Shown: positions 20,118 to 44,060 of the stretch, piece after piece | Position numbering within the stretch: the stretch's first letter is position 1 | How the letters are laid out: every line of letters starts with the position of its first letter | Source of the DNA: Megaleporinus macrocephalus | Lineage: Eukaryota > Chordata > Actinopteri > Characiformes > Anostomidae | NCBI GenBank assembly: GCA_021613375.1 | Contig: CM038708.1 | Span: 31,663,559-31,727,558, forward strand | DNA: 64,000 nucleotides | Direction of reading: 5' to 3' | The notes under the pieces: generated by a model | Seen by the model: the letters and a program-made list of their open reading frames with translations, nothing else | What the model was told of the DNA's origin: nothing | Database searches by the model: none | Program-made: the position numbers and the translations under genes

Positions 20118-22038
20118 TTACCCTGAGTACTTAACACCACTTCTCATAAGTAAGTAGGACGATTGGGATTACTAAATGATTAAACACAGAATCGTTGGCA
20201 AATGTTTGTGCTTTATTATTGATTTATCTCTCTTTATACAGTTTATCCCGGTATACACAAGTGAATATAGCAAATGCATTCTCTGAACTTCCAAAACATG
20301 CATGCAGTCAGAAATAGAAGATCACAAAACTGAGTTTTATTGGTCCAAGGAGATCTATTTCATCTATTAATATATTTATATTTCTGTATTTATGTGTGGG
20401 TGTGTGTAAGTGTGTGCGTGTGAGAGGCGTAGGTTTGTTTTAAATGTAGTTTATTTATTCTCTTCTAATATTATTGAAAGCACCTTGATTCGTAGTGAGA
20501 TGTGTATTTAGAACAACTATATATAATTACTCTAAATCCTCTATGTGTATAACAAGGCACAAGTATGCATCTGCCGTTATCAGTGCCTTTTCCAGAACTG
20601 AGGCAGAAAAATATTTAAATATGTCTTCACATAATTTGTGGAACCAAAGCAAGACACTACCGTTTTCCCTTTTCAGTCAACAACTAAATAATTCAGTGGA
20701 GCCGACGTGTTATAAAAATACACAGGAACCGCGTTACAGTACATAGAGACATTGTAAGGTGAGTGTGTTGTAGGTGCAGTACACTCTCAGAAAAAGACTC
20801 TAAACTGCTGTTAGGGCAGGACCCCTCTTTGCACTGCCTTGAGGGTATATTAGAGGGCATAACTGTGCTGCATTCTGTTGCAATCATATTTTTTCTAAGT
20901 TGCAATGACTTCATACACCCTGTCCTGTATTTCATTTCTCTGCTTTAAAAGTTTTGGTTATGAAATGATACAAATATGCACATTTCCCCAGAAATCCTAC
21001 ATACTTTTAAACTCATTTAAGTACAGAGTTGGGCCTCTGTCTTACCTTTGAGGGTGTATTTACAGTGTTTGTACCTTAAAATAACAACATAACTGTACAG
21101 AAGAGCAGGGGCATCTTGTAACACTGTTAATATAAGTTGTCACGCTGTTAATATTTCCAACATCAGTAGGAGCTACATAAAAGTGAAAGACTACATTTGT
21201 GCATCTACTTGGTCTGATATGCTGTCTGGGAAAAGACAAGACACACTGTGAGCTGCGGTGAGCACCAATTTGACATTTTTCTTTTACTGAAGTAAAAAAA
21301 ATGAAATGCTACATTTTGTTACATGCATAATTTAGTTTAAATGCTTTTTTTAAAAATATTTTTGTTAGTTTTTAAATATTTTTTTAGTTAGTTTAGTAGT
21401 TTAGTTGTGGACTGTTTAATGGCCTTCACCAAAGTCTGTACAGGAAAGTCTGTTTACTTGGTGGCCATCCATGCAACAAAATACTAAAAACTGATAACCA
21501 GTTTAAAAAGCATACTTAAAAAAATTTAAAACAACCTGACAAAAATTCCAGAAATATTTTGTAGTGTTTGGCTCAATTATTGACAAAAAGCTAAACTTTT
21601 CAGCCTGTTCTGGACACAGCCCTTCATAACATCACTGGCCATACCATGCTCCAGGACTGACCCAGCCATTAATGACTAATCTAATGTTTTCTGAAGTGGC
21701 ATTTAATTTAGTTTGTAGTAAAAAAAATAATTTATTTGAAGTAAAAAAGTCACGAATTAGTAATGAATTAATTCAACTCAATGTGACGTCTTACTGTGAT
21801 CGGGCAATTTGTCATAAGTGCACGCTCACTATTTAAATGCTTAATAGATGTAATGTATACATTTGCCTGATACTGTTTACACGCTATTAGCAACATTATG
21901 ATCTACTGATCGCATCATATATAGAAACATGTGAAAAGTGTTGCGAGATGCCCCTCGCTGCCTTACAGCACCCTTGTTTTTCTGACAGTGTACGAGATAA
22001 TCAACGTGAGTTTTGGCCGGATTCAGATTTGTCTGTGT

Positions 22039-22044
22039 TTTATT
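22039..22044 (-). terminator. rgs20: candidate rgs20 polyadenylation signal (AATAAA)
   Basis: TTTATT on the plus strand reads AATAAA on the rgs20 strand, about 170 bases after the stop codon. Other copies exist further downstream, so the real 3' end is uncertain. Confidence 0.4.
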
Positions 22045-22211
22045 TAGAAATATTTCTAATGAAAACATTTTTAAAAGCTTTTGTTTTCTGGGTATGCTAA
22101 CTTCTTACAACAGCTGTTTTACTGCACCATCAGGAACCATCAGGCTGCTCTACGATCTTCATAAATGTGTGTGTATATAAATATGTGAGTGTATGAGTGT
22201 GTGTATGTGTG

Positions 22212-34203
<11,992 letters not shown>

Positions 34204-34215
<12 letters not shown>

Positions 34216-34318
34216 TCTGGTTTAGCTTCCTCACAGACTGTGGGGAGATGAATGGAGGAACAGCTGGAGTGCTGAGATCTTCCTGCTTGGGGCTTTTTGC
34301 CATCTCCACCAGCAAAGC
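34204..34318 (-). other. rgs20: candidate rgs20 leader exon with start codon and overlapping uORF
   Basis: Bounded by an acceptor-like CCAGATTTTAG (34329-34319 on the minus strand) and a donor AGAG|GTGAGC (34203-34198). It ends ATGCCTGAAGAG, which joins in frame to CTC-ATG-GGG of the cysteine-string exon to give M-P-E-E-L-M-G-S-E, similar to human MPQMGSE. A strong-context ATG (GGAGATGG) at 34303 opens a 31-residue upstream frame. Its TGA (34210-34208) overlaps the main ATG region. An internal AG (CCCCACAG) could shorten the exon and remove that frame. The exon could instead be the first exon. Coding conservation has not been tested. Confidence 0.55.
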
Positions 34319-35270
34319 CTAAAATCTGGAAAGGCTTTGTAGAGGGGTTGGGGACTTCAATCAAACTTGTTATTCAAATCTGTTATTCAAAGTTGGAAAT
34401 GTTCATTTCCAAACAGAAACAGTGTAACTTTGGGTTGAACACTGGAGGACTTTAAACAGGACCTTCTTGTATTTTCACAATAACTAACAGCTAATGGTAA
34501 AATATAAGACAATGGCCTCATCTTACAACAAGAATTCCAACTGACTGAAACAAAGTTAATTTGATGTTGGAAAACACAGTTGAATCAATTTAGATCAATT
34601 ATGTTAAATTTACATTGATTTTGGTTGCTGTATTCGGCATCGATTCAGTATTGGGAAATCAACCATGATGAACATTGATCTGATGGTAATGGCTGAATAG
34701 CTGATTTAATGTCAGTATTGTTGAAACAGTGTTTCCTCTATGATTGTTAATGTTAAAAGAATAAAAAATTCAATTCAGTATTTACAAAACATGACACACC
34801 ATAGTCACATGTTTTGGCATGCATCAGCTACTCTAATCTTACAATTGTAGATGAATACAGCATTTGGAGACTTACCCAAGGATTTGGAGACTTACCCAAG
34901 GATTTGTTCCTACATGGATACGATCCCTGGAGGGGAATCTAAATCTCCAATTTTCTGTATGCAGACTGACTGCATTGCCCACTGTGCCTTAAAACCAATT
35001 GCACAAAGGACAAGCGGTCTGTCTTATGCGGCAGAATTTGCTTCGTGAGACAGCCCCCGGTCTAAAAGGCTATTATATTGTCATACATAGATAGTTGTTG
35101 TTTTTGTGCTTGACAACACCTTATAACAATATGGAAGAGATGTAAAGGATAGTCCAGTGGTTAATGCATTGGCTATATATACATATACTATATTTGGAAA
35201 ACAAACTCATGTGTTATGAATCATGAGCTAAAGTTTCTATGTATCCTACATTCCCTTAGCTTTGACTGTG
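34319..35270. other. gene-free spacer upstream of the rgs20 leader exon
   Basis: AT-rich sequence with no supportable exon. The only visible structure is an exact two-copy 20-bp tandem, GGATTTGGAGACTTACCCAA, at about 34862-34903. Confidence 0.6.
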
Positions 35271-35273
35271 ATA

Positions 35274-36484
35274 TAACCCTAACCTTAACTTCAGTATCCA
35301 AACCTAAACCTAACCTTAACCTCAGTATCCAAACATAACCCTAACCTTAATCTCTGTATCCAAACCTATCTCTGACCTTAACCTCAGTATTCGAACCTAA
35401 CCCTAACCTTAACCTCAGTATCCAAATCGAGACCTAACCTTAACCTCAGTATCCAAATCTAAACCTAACCTTAACCTCAGTATCCAAACCTAAACCTAAC
35501 CTTAACCTCATTACCTAAACCTTAGCCTAACCTTTACCTTATTATCCAGATGTAAACCTAACCTTCACCTCAGTATCCAAACGTAACCTTAACCTCAGTA
35601 CCCAAACCTAAACCTAACATTAACCTCAGTATCCAAACAAAAACCTAACCCTAACCGCAGTATCCAAACGTAAACCTAACCTTAATCTCATTATCTAAAC
35701 CTAAACTTAACCTTAACCTCAGTATCAAAACCTAACCCTAACCTTAACCTCAGTATCAAAACCTAACCCTAACCTTAACCTCATTATCCAAAAGTAAAAC
35801 CTAACCTTAACCTCATTATACCTAATGTAAACTTAACCTTAACCTCATTATACCTAATGTAAACTTAACCTTAACCTCAGTATCCAAAACTAAATCTAAC
35901 CTTAACCTCAGTATCCAAACCTAAACTTAACCTCAGTATCCAAACGTAAATCTAACCTTAACCTCATTATCCAAACCTAAACCTAACCTTAACCTCAGTG
36001 TTAAAACCTAAGCCTAACCTTAACCTCATTATCCAAACGTAAAACCTAACCTTAACCTCATTATACCTAACGTAAACTTAACCTTAACCTCATTATCCAA
36101 ACCTAAACCTAACCTTAACCTCAGTGTTAAAACCTAAGCCTAACCTTAACCTCATTATCCAAACGTAAAACCTAACCTTAACCTCATTATACCTAACATA
36201 AAACCTAACCTTAACCTCATTATCCAAACCTAAACCTAACCTTAACCTCAGTGTTAAAACCTAAGCCTAACCTTAACCTCATTATCCAAACGTAAAACCT
36301 AATCTTAACCTCATTATACCTAATGTAAACTTAACCTTAACCTCAGCATCCAAACCTAAACCTAACCTTAACCTCAGTATCCAAACCTAAACCTAACCTT
36401 AACCTCAGTATCCAAACCTAAACCCAACCTTAACCTCATTATCCAAACCTAACCCTAACCTTAACCTCAGTATTAAAACCTGAA
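35274..36484. repeat. telomere-like CCTAACCTTAACC minisatellite
   Basis: About 1.2 kb of tandem units of roughly 30 bp with the consensus ACCTAACCTTAACCTCAGTA followed by TCCAAACCTAA. Sub-words CCTAACCCTAA match the vertebrate telomere C-strand (CCCTAA)n. CCTTAA and CCTAAA variants predominate. The plus strand is almost free of G. Higher-order blocks repeat at about 35990-36110, 36110-36230 and 36230-36350 (with AGTGTTAAAACCTAAGCCTA). It is an interstitial, degenerate array, not a chromosome end. Confidence 0.9.
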
Positions 36485-36779
36485 TCTAAGACTATTTTTC
36501 TGCTCTATTACATTTTCCCGAAAATATGTGATTTGTGGAGAAAGCATGTGCTGAAGTGAGGACCAGCAAAAGAGCCTCACTTAACCAAGATGTCATATTA
36601 TCCTATATTTATGAGGACATGTGGTCCCCACTAATATACCACTACAAGAACCCACACACACACAGTATCAATCAAACTAAAACCCCTCATTCCTCTGCTG
36701 TCAATTTCATGGTACAATGTGTTTCCTATGGGTGAGAGCACAAACTGAAATAATATGGCTTATCTCTCTCTCTCTCTCT

Positions 36780-36811
<32 letters not shown>

Positions 36812-37386
36812 ACAGCACCTAGTTTAAGCTGATGGGGTGAATGACCTGTTCTGTGGCTGAAGACTATTGTTTAAAAAGGTTAGGGGGACTTTTCATGTCT
36901 TTATGTGCCACTTTGAACACAGAAAGAAGACAAATCTTGAGCCATTAGCATTTAAATGGAACCATGAACCTGTAATATGGAATCAATGGAATCGTGGAGG
37001 AGGAGGTGGTAATTTGCGAAACCTTTTTTTTCCAGGAAAATCACACGTGACAGATAAACGTTATGTTCAAGGTAGTAAATACCCTACAGGGTTGTGCGTG
37101 TCTGCCTTTGACGGGCCTTCAGGCAGTAATTGTCCTGTGGCAGCTCCTCAATGACTGGGTGAAAGCTCACTAATAGCTCCTCTACGTCAACAGCTCTTTA
37201 GCACAGACCACTATGCTCCACCGTGCGCTCTCGACAGGAACACGCACAGAGTGACCGCAAGCACAGAGAGAAATACTCTGCTTAATGACCTGTCACACCC
37301 CATCCTCTCTCTGTCTGCCTCTCTCTTTCTTTCTTTACTACTACTATTACTACTACTACTACCATTACTACTACTAGTACTACTAC

Positions 37387-37444
<58 letters not shown>

Positions 37445-38220
37445 TGCAGTGAAAACATGCATCATGGTCTGACAAGTCAATCATCTCAAATTGTTTATGG
37501 AAATAATAAACTTATTAAAAATAATAAACATCATGTTCCCCAAGCCAGAGAAGAAAAGAACCATTCCCAGCCCTTGTCCTACAGGACCACCTTAATCTGG
37601 AAGCAAAACCTTTGGAGCAGTGCTGCTTGTCACGTCTCCCTCCAGCCTGGTTGGAACTACACCAGCTCTGGCCATCATGCACTTGAACTCCCAGGATCCC
37701 CTGGGGCATCACATGATCATCATCACTCTGTTTTTCAACTCTTCTTTGATCTTTTGCCTTTTTGTATATATTTTGTCCATATCGGTTTTCACCTTAGCCC
37801 TCCTTTTTGACTACGTATCTAATTAGTCTACACAGGCCTGTTTGCTCGGGTTTGACTTTTGACTGTTTCTGGTTTATGATTGTCCTTTTATTAAAACTTT
37901 TAAACACTACCTCTTCATCTTGTCATGTTGGACTGATTCTATTTGAAGCTTCAGTGACTCACTGTTGGCTCTTCAGGTACAAGGTAGTAGTCCAGGATGG
38001 GGATAGCATGCTAACTACAAAGACGTCTTTGAGGTACCGTCAGAACTGTTCATTCTCGACATTCTGTTGACAATTTTAGTATTAATATAAAAATATTATG
38101 CTCATTTACATATACTCTTAAAAGATACTTTTTAGATCTGTTTCAGTAAAGAAATGTTTCTACACAACCCGTAACACTCAAAGAACCATTTGCATGAAGA
38201 ATGTGTGAAAGTTTTTTGAA
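36485..38220. other. gene-free stretch with (CT)n and TAC/TAA microsatellites
   Basis: A (CT)n tract lies at about 36764-36812. A (TAC)n-to-(TAA)n transition lies at 37335-37443. No exon was found. The stretch 37540-37960 looks like a diverged retrotransposon piece (TGGTTGGAACTACACCAGCT, then a CCTTTTATTAAAACTTTTAA end) but its family is unresolved. Confidence 0.55.
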
Positions 38221-38223
38221 ATT

Positions 38224-41200
38224 GTTTTAGACCACTACCAGTCAAAAGTGAAACTGGTAGTGTTCTAAAACGTTTGACTGGTAATGATCTAAAACGTTTA
38301 ACTGGTAGTGATCTAAAACGTTTGACTGGTAGTGATCTAAAGCGTTTGACTGGTAGTTCACTAAAGCGTTTGACTGGTAGTTCACTAAAGCGTTTGACTG
38401 GTAGTGATCTAAAACGTTTGGCTGGTAGTGTATCTAAAACGTTTGGCTGGTAGTGTATCTAAAACGTTTTGTTGGTAGTGATCTAAAACGTTTGATTGGT
38501 AGTGTACTAAAACATGTGACTGGTAGTGTACTAAAACATTTGACTGGTAGTGTTCTAAAACGTTTGACTGGTAGTGATACTAAAACGTTTGGCTGGTAGT
38601 GTATCTAAAACGTTTGACTGGTAGTGTACTAAAATGTTTGACTGGTAGTGTACTAAAACGTTTGACTGGTAGTGTACTAAAACGTTTGGCTGGTAGTGAT
38701 CTAAAACGTTTGGCTGGTAGTGTATCTAAAACGTTTGGCTGGTAGTGTTCTAAAACGTTTGGCTGGTAGTGTACTAAAATGTTTGACTGGTAGTGTACTA
38801 AAACGTTTGACTGGTAGTGATCTAAAACGTTTGACTGGTAGTGTACTAAAACGTTTGGCTGGTAGTGATCTAAAACGTTTGGCTGGTAGTGTACTAAAAT
38901 GTTTGACTGGTAGTGTACTAAAACGTTTGACTGGTAGTGTACTAAAACGTTTGACTGGTAGTGATCTAAAACGTTTGACTGGTAGTGTACTAAAACGTTT
39001 GGCTGGTAGTGATCTAAAACGTTTGGCTGGTAGTGTATCTAAAACATTTGACTGGTAGTGATCTAAAATGTTTGACTGGTAGTGTATCTAAAACGTTTGG
39101 CTGGTAGTGTACTAAAATGTTTGACTGGTAGTGATCTAAAACGTTTGACTGGTAGTGTACTAAAACGTTTGGTTGGTAGTGTATCTAAAACGTTTGGCTG
39201 GTAGTGTACTAAAACGTTTGGCTGGTAGTGTATCTAAAACGTTTGGCTGGTAGTGTATCTAAAACGTTTGACTGGTAGTGATCTAAAACGTTTGTCTGGT
39301 AGTGTATCTAAAACGTTTGACTGGTAGTGTATTAAAACGTTTGACTGGTAGTGTACTAAAACATTTGACTGGTAGTGATCTAAAACGTTTGGCTGGTAGT
39401 GTACTAAAACGTTTGACTGGTAGTGTACTAAAACATTTGACTGGTAGTGATCTAAAATGTTTGACTGGTAGTGTATCTAAAACATTTGACTGGTAGTGAT
39501 CTAAAACGTTTGGCTGGTAGTGTATCTAAAACGTTTGACTGGTAGTGATCTAAAACGTTTGTCTGGTAGTGATCTAAAACGTTTGGCTGGTAGTGATCTA
39601 AAACGTTTGACTGGTAGTGTACTAAAACATTTGACTGGTAGTGATCTAAAACGTTTGGCTGGTAGTGTATTAAAACGTTTGACTGGTAGTGATCTAAAAC
39701 ATTTGACTGGTAGTGTATCTAAAACGTTTGGCTGGTAGTGTATCTAAAACATTTGACTGGTAGTGATCTAAAACATTTGACTGGTAGTGTACTAAAACCT
39801 TTGACTGGTAGTGATCTAAAACGTTTGGCTGGTAGTGTATTAAAACGTTTGACTGGTAGTGATCTAAAACATTTGACTGGTAGTGTATCTAAAACGTTTG
39901 GCTGGTAGTGTATCTAAAACGTTTGACTGGTAGTGATCTAAAACATTTGACTGGTAGTGTACTAAAACATTTGGCTGGTAGTGTATTAAAACGTTTGACT
40001 GGTAGTGATCTAAAACGTTTGACTGGTAGTGATCTAAAACATTTGGCTGGTAGTGTATTAAAACGTTTGACTGGTAGTGATCTAAAACATTTGACTGGTA
40101 GTGATCTAAAACATTTGACTGGTAGTGATCTAAAACATTTGACTGGTAGTGATCTAAAACATTTGACTGGTAGTGATCTAAAACATTTGACTGGTAGTGT
40201 ACTAAAACATTTGGCTGGTAGTGTATTAAAACGTTTGACTGGTAGTGATCTAAAACGTTTGACTGGTAGTGATCTAAAACATTTGGCTGGTAGTGTATTA
40301 AAACGTTTGATTGGTAGTGATCTAAAACGTTTGACTGGTAGTGATCTAAAACATTTGGCTGGTAGTGTATTAAAACGTTTGACTGGTAGTGATCTAAAAC
40401 ATTTGACTGGTAGTGTATCTAAAACGTTTGACTGGTAGTGATCTAAAACGTTTGACTGGTAGTGTATCTAAAACGTTTGGCTGGTAGTGTACTAAAACGT
40501 TTGACTGGTAGTGTATCTAAAACGTTTGACTGATAGTGTACTAAAACATTTGACTGGTAGTGTACTAAAACGTTTGACTGGTAGTGTATCTAAAACGTTT
40601 GACTGGTAGTGTACTAAAACGTTTGGCTGGTAGTGTACTAAAACGTTTGACTGGTAGTGTACTAAAACGTTTGACTGGTAGTGTACTAAAACATTTGACT
40701 GGTAGTGTATCTAAAACGTTTGACTGGTAGTGTATCTAAAACGTTTGACTGGTAGTGTACTAAAACGTTTGGCTGGTAGTGTACTAAAACGTTTGACTGG
40801 TAGTGTACTAAAACGTTTAACTGGTAGTTATCTAAAACGTTTGACTGGTAGTGATATAAAACATTTGACTGGTAGTGATATAAAACATTTGACTGGTAGT
40901 GTACTAAAACGTTTGGCTGGTAGTGTACTAAAACGTTAGACTGGTAGTGATATAAAACATTTGACTGGTAGTGATATAAAACATTTGACTGGTAGTGATA
41001 TAAAACATTTGACTGGTAGTGATATAAAACATTTGACTGGTAGTGATATAAAACATTTGACTGGTAGTGATACTAAAACGTTAGACTGGTAGTGATATAA
41101 AACATTTGACTGGTAGTGATATAAAACATTTGACTGGTAGTGATATAAAACTTTTGACTGGTAGTGTACTAAAACATTTGACTGGTAGTGTACTAAAACA

Positions 41201-41231
41201 TTTGACTGGTAGTGTACTAAAACTGTTGACC
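38224..41231. repeat. 3-kb satellite array of a 24-bp unit
   Basis: Roughly 120 tandem copies of GATCTAAAACGTTTGACTGG followed by TAGT. Common variants are GTAC or GTAT for GATC, GGCTGG for GACTGG, and AACATTT or AATGTTT for AACGTTT. A 25-26 bp spacing variant (GTGTATCT) breaks any long frame. The first unit (38224-38243) is inverted, so the left end can form a hairpin with the next unit. Higher-order duplications occur: the block at about 39960-40075 recurs at about 40200-40315. The 24-bp unit is a multiple of three, so long LKRLTGSD-type frames are by-products. Confidence 0.97.
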
Positions 41232-41239
41232 AGTATAAA

Positions 41240-42868
41240 AATGTGTGTTATTTAAATATGGAGTCAATAAACATATTTGTGATAATTTATTTAATGTGAT
41301 TAAGTGATCTACTATTTCATTAAAACTGTGCATATTTGTTTAGTCATAAGGTTTTAGCATATAACACAAAAACAGGTGTGGTACCTTTAATAAAAACAAT
41401 AAGTGAAAAAGGAAATTAATTTAACAATGAATTACTTATGATGGTGATGAAGATTAAAGATTTGATAAGAAATTAAGTGGTGTATTATCAAATGATTTGA
41501 AAAATAATTAACTATCTTGTTTGTCTAATTTACTGCTTAACAACAAGTTATGTTAATTGGCTCATTTACCACCAAAAACAGATTTTTTTTCTTGTCTCAG
41601 TGCTCAGTTCTTCCCTATAACACTGTATGAATTGTTCGATGCTCCACTGCGGCTTTTGTACAGAGCTGTGAACAGCTGGATGCCAGGTCTTGTGTCCACA
41701 AATCATTCAATCATTTAGCAGATTGGCCAGTGGTCTCGTCTCTTGACCTTTGTCATTACCAATGTGACGTGAGTGGAAGACAGCAGTCCACAGACACATA
41801 CTCTCTTAGATACGCTCAGACAGTAATATGGTTATTTAATGTGTTCCACCTCAAGATGTACAAACTGTACCAATGGTGTGATGAGGTATTTAAGTTGTGC
41901 ATGGACCCTTAACGTAAAGACAAAGGCTTATCTCAGAAAGTCAACAAGAAAAACCAAGAACAGTATGTTCTGACACAGCTTCAGTGACTGTAAGGTGGTT
42001 TGTCTCTGAAGAGATTAGTGTCAAGAAGGTCAATCTGGAGGAGAGTCTGTCTGTTCAGGCTGTTTTGACCAAAATAGAAAGAAATTGAAGTCACCAGGGC
42101 TGTACCTCTCTCTACCTCTCTCTACCTCTCTCTACCTTTGTCTACCCCTCTTTCACAGGGACAAATCCATTACAATTATATTTAAGACTATACTGAGACA
42201 ATACTTTGTTTTCTCTCCAGGTGATTAATGTTATCGTAATGTAACAATATAATCAAAAAGCCTTTGAAAAGAGGTAAGGTAAGGTAATGATGAGGTAAGG
42301 TAAGTTAATTGGCACATATATTGGTAAAAACATAATGACAAAAGCAACAATAACAATAATAAAAATAATTGCAAAACATGTGTTGTTTAATCTTACAATT
42401 ATCCAGTCAGTACTACTATTATTAGTTATTGAATAAGAAGTCTTTACTGAGTAAGAATTTGCTAACTATGAAACTACTATGTAACTTATGTAGTAATGGG
42501 CAAGAGAAATTGATGTTTGGACCCACATACACACCCTAAATGTTTAAAGTACATTTAATGTTAGTCATATAATTTAAATATTTACTTTTTCAATTACAAA
42601 AATATAAAACCTATAAGCAATTTATTGCTATGGTTACCCATTACCCATGTTTTGACTAATTTTGAACTTTTTATTATTTTCAGTCTCTCAGAATATCTGT
42701 CTACTTCTTGGCTGCTCTCATTCTAGCACATTTGATCAATTCACTAGTGGACTTGTGCTCATTTGGGCTTAGAATTAAATTAAACTTAATGTGCGCATGA
42801 CGAGATGCGTCTTGGTACATTACTTTAATTGTCCAGAGAAGCAAAGAAGGAAATATCTACTATAAAAC
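41240..42868. other. gene-free spacer between satellite arrays
   Basis: AT-rich DNA without a supportable exon. It contains three TCTACCTCTC units near 42109-42140 and short GGTAA repeats near 42275-42303. Confidence 0.6.
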
Positions 42869-42869
42869 A

Positions 42870-42931
42870 CACACACAAGGACTCTCACACACACACACAC
42901 ACGAGGACATCTCACCCAAACACTCACACAC

Positions 42932-43012
<81 letters not shown>

Positions 43013-43098
43013 TCTCACCCCAACACTTACACACTCTCTCTTTCTCTCACACACACACACACACATACACACAGACATCTCACCCCAACCCTCACACA

Positions 43099-43138
<40 letters not shown>

Positions 43139-43176
43139 GACATCTCATCTAAACATACATACGTTCTCTGTCATTA

Positions 43177-43239
<63 letters not shown>

Positions 43240-43260
43240 TCTCACCCCAACACTTACACA

Positions 43261-43301
<41 letters not shown>

Positions 43302-43328
43302 AGACATCTCACCCCAACCCTCACACAC

Positions 43329-43363
<35 letters not shown>

Positions 43364-43399
43364 GACATCTCATCCAAACATACATACGTTCTCTCTCAT

Positions 43400-43473
<74 letters not shown>

Positions 43474-43552
43474 ACATCTCACCCAAACACTCACACTCTC
43501 TTTCTCTTATACAAACACACACACATACACACATCTCACCCAAACACTTTCA

Positions 43553-43589
<37 letters not shown>

Positions 43590-43626
43590 CCACAAGGACA
43601 TCTCACCCAAACACTCACACTCTCTG

Positions 43627-43668
<42 letters not shown>

Positions 43669-43949
43669 CTCATCCAAACATACATACGCTCTCTCTCATT
43701 AACACACACACACACATACACACGTCTCACCCAAACACTCACACTCTCTTTCTCTTATACAAACACACACACATACACACATCTCACCCAAACACTTACA
43801 CTCTCTCTCTCACGCGCAAACATCTCAACCAAACACTCAAACACGCACACATACACACACATATACATCTCACCCAAACACTGACACACTCTCTCTCTCA
43901 CACACAAACATCTCAGTCAAACACTCACTCTCTCTTTGTCTTACACACA

Positions 43950-43994
<45 letters not shown>

Positions 43995-44060
43995 ACACAA
44001 AAAACATCTCACCCAAACACTGACACACTCTCTCTCTCACACACAAACACTTCACCCAAA
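42870..44060. repeat. compound CA/CT microsatellite array with ATCTCACCCAAACAC linker
   Basis: About 1.2 kb in which (CA)n and (CT)n blocks alternate around a conserved linker, GACATCTCACCCAAACACTC or its variants. This forms a higher-order unit of about 60-180 bp repeated at least a dozen times. Some longer blocks are near-duplicates, for example 42960-43140 and 43190-43375. It has long same-strand purine/pyrimidine asymmetry. Confidence 0.95.

Noticed and set aside
35274..36484. True telomere or chromosome end
   Set aside because: Perfect (CCCTAA)n runs are absent, the period is about 30 bp, and unique sequence continues on both sides.
38720..40939. Long open frames encoding LKRLTGSD-type repeats (up to 176 residues)
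   Set aside because: The satellite unit is 24 bp, so any stop-free frame stays open through successive units. Spacing variants interrupt it, there are no splice sites or unique flanking codons, and no known protein looks like it.
38224..41231. Regularly spaced repeats resembling a CRISPR array
   Set aside because: Units are contiguous with no unique spacers, the genome is a vertebrate, and no cas genes exist.
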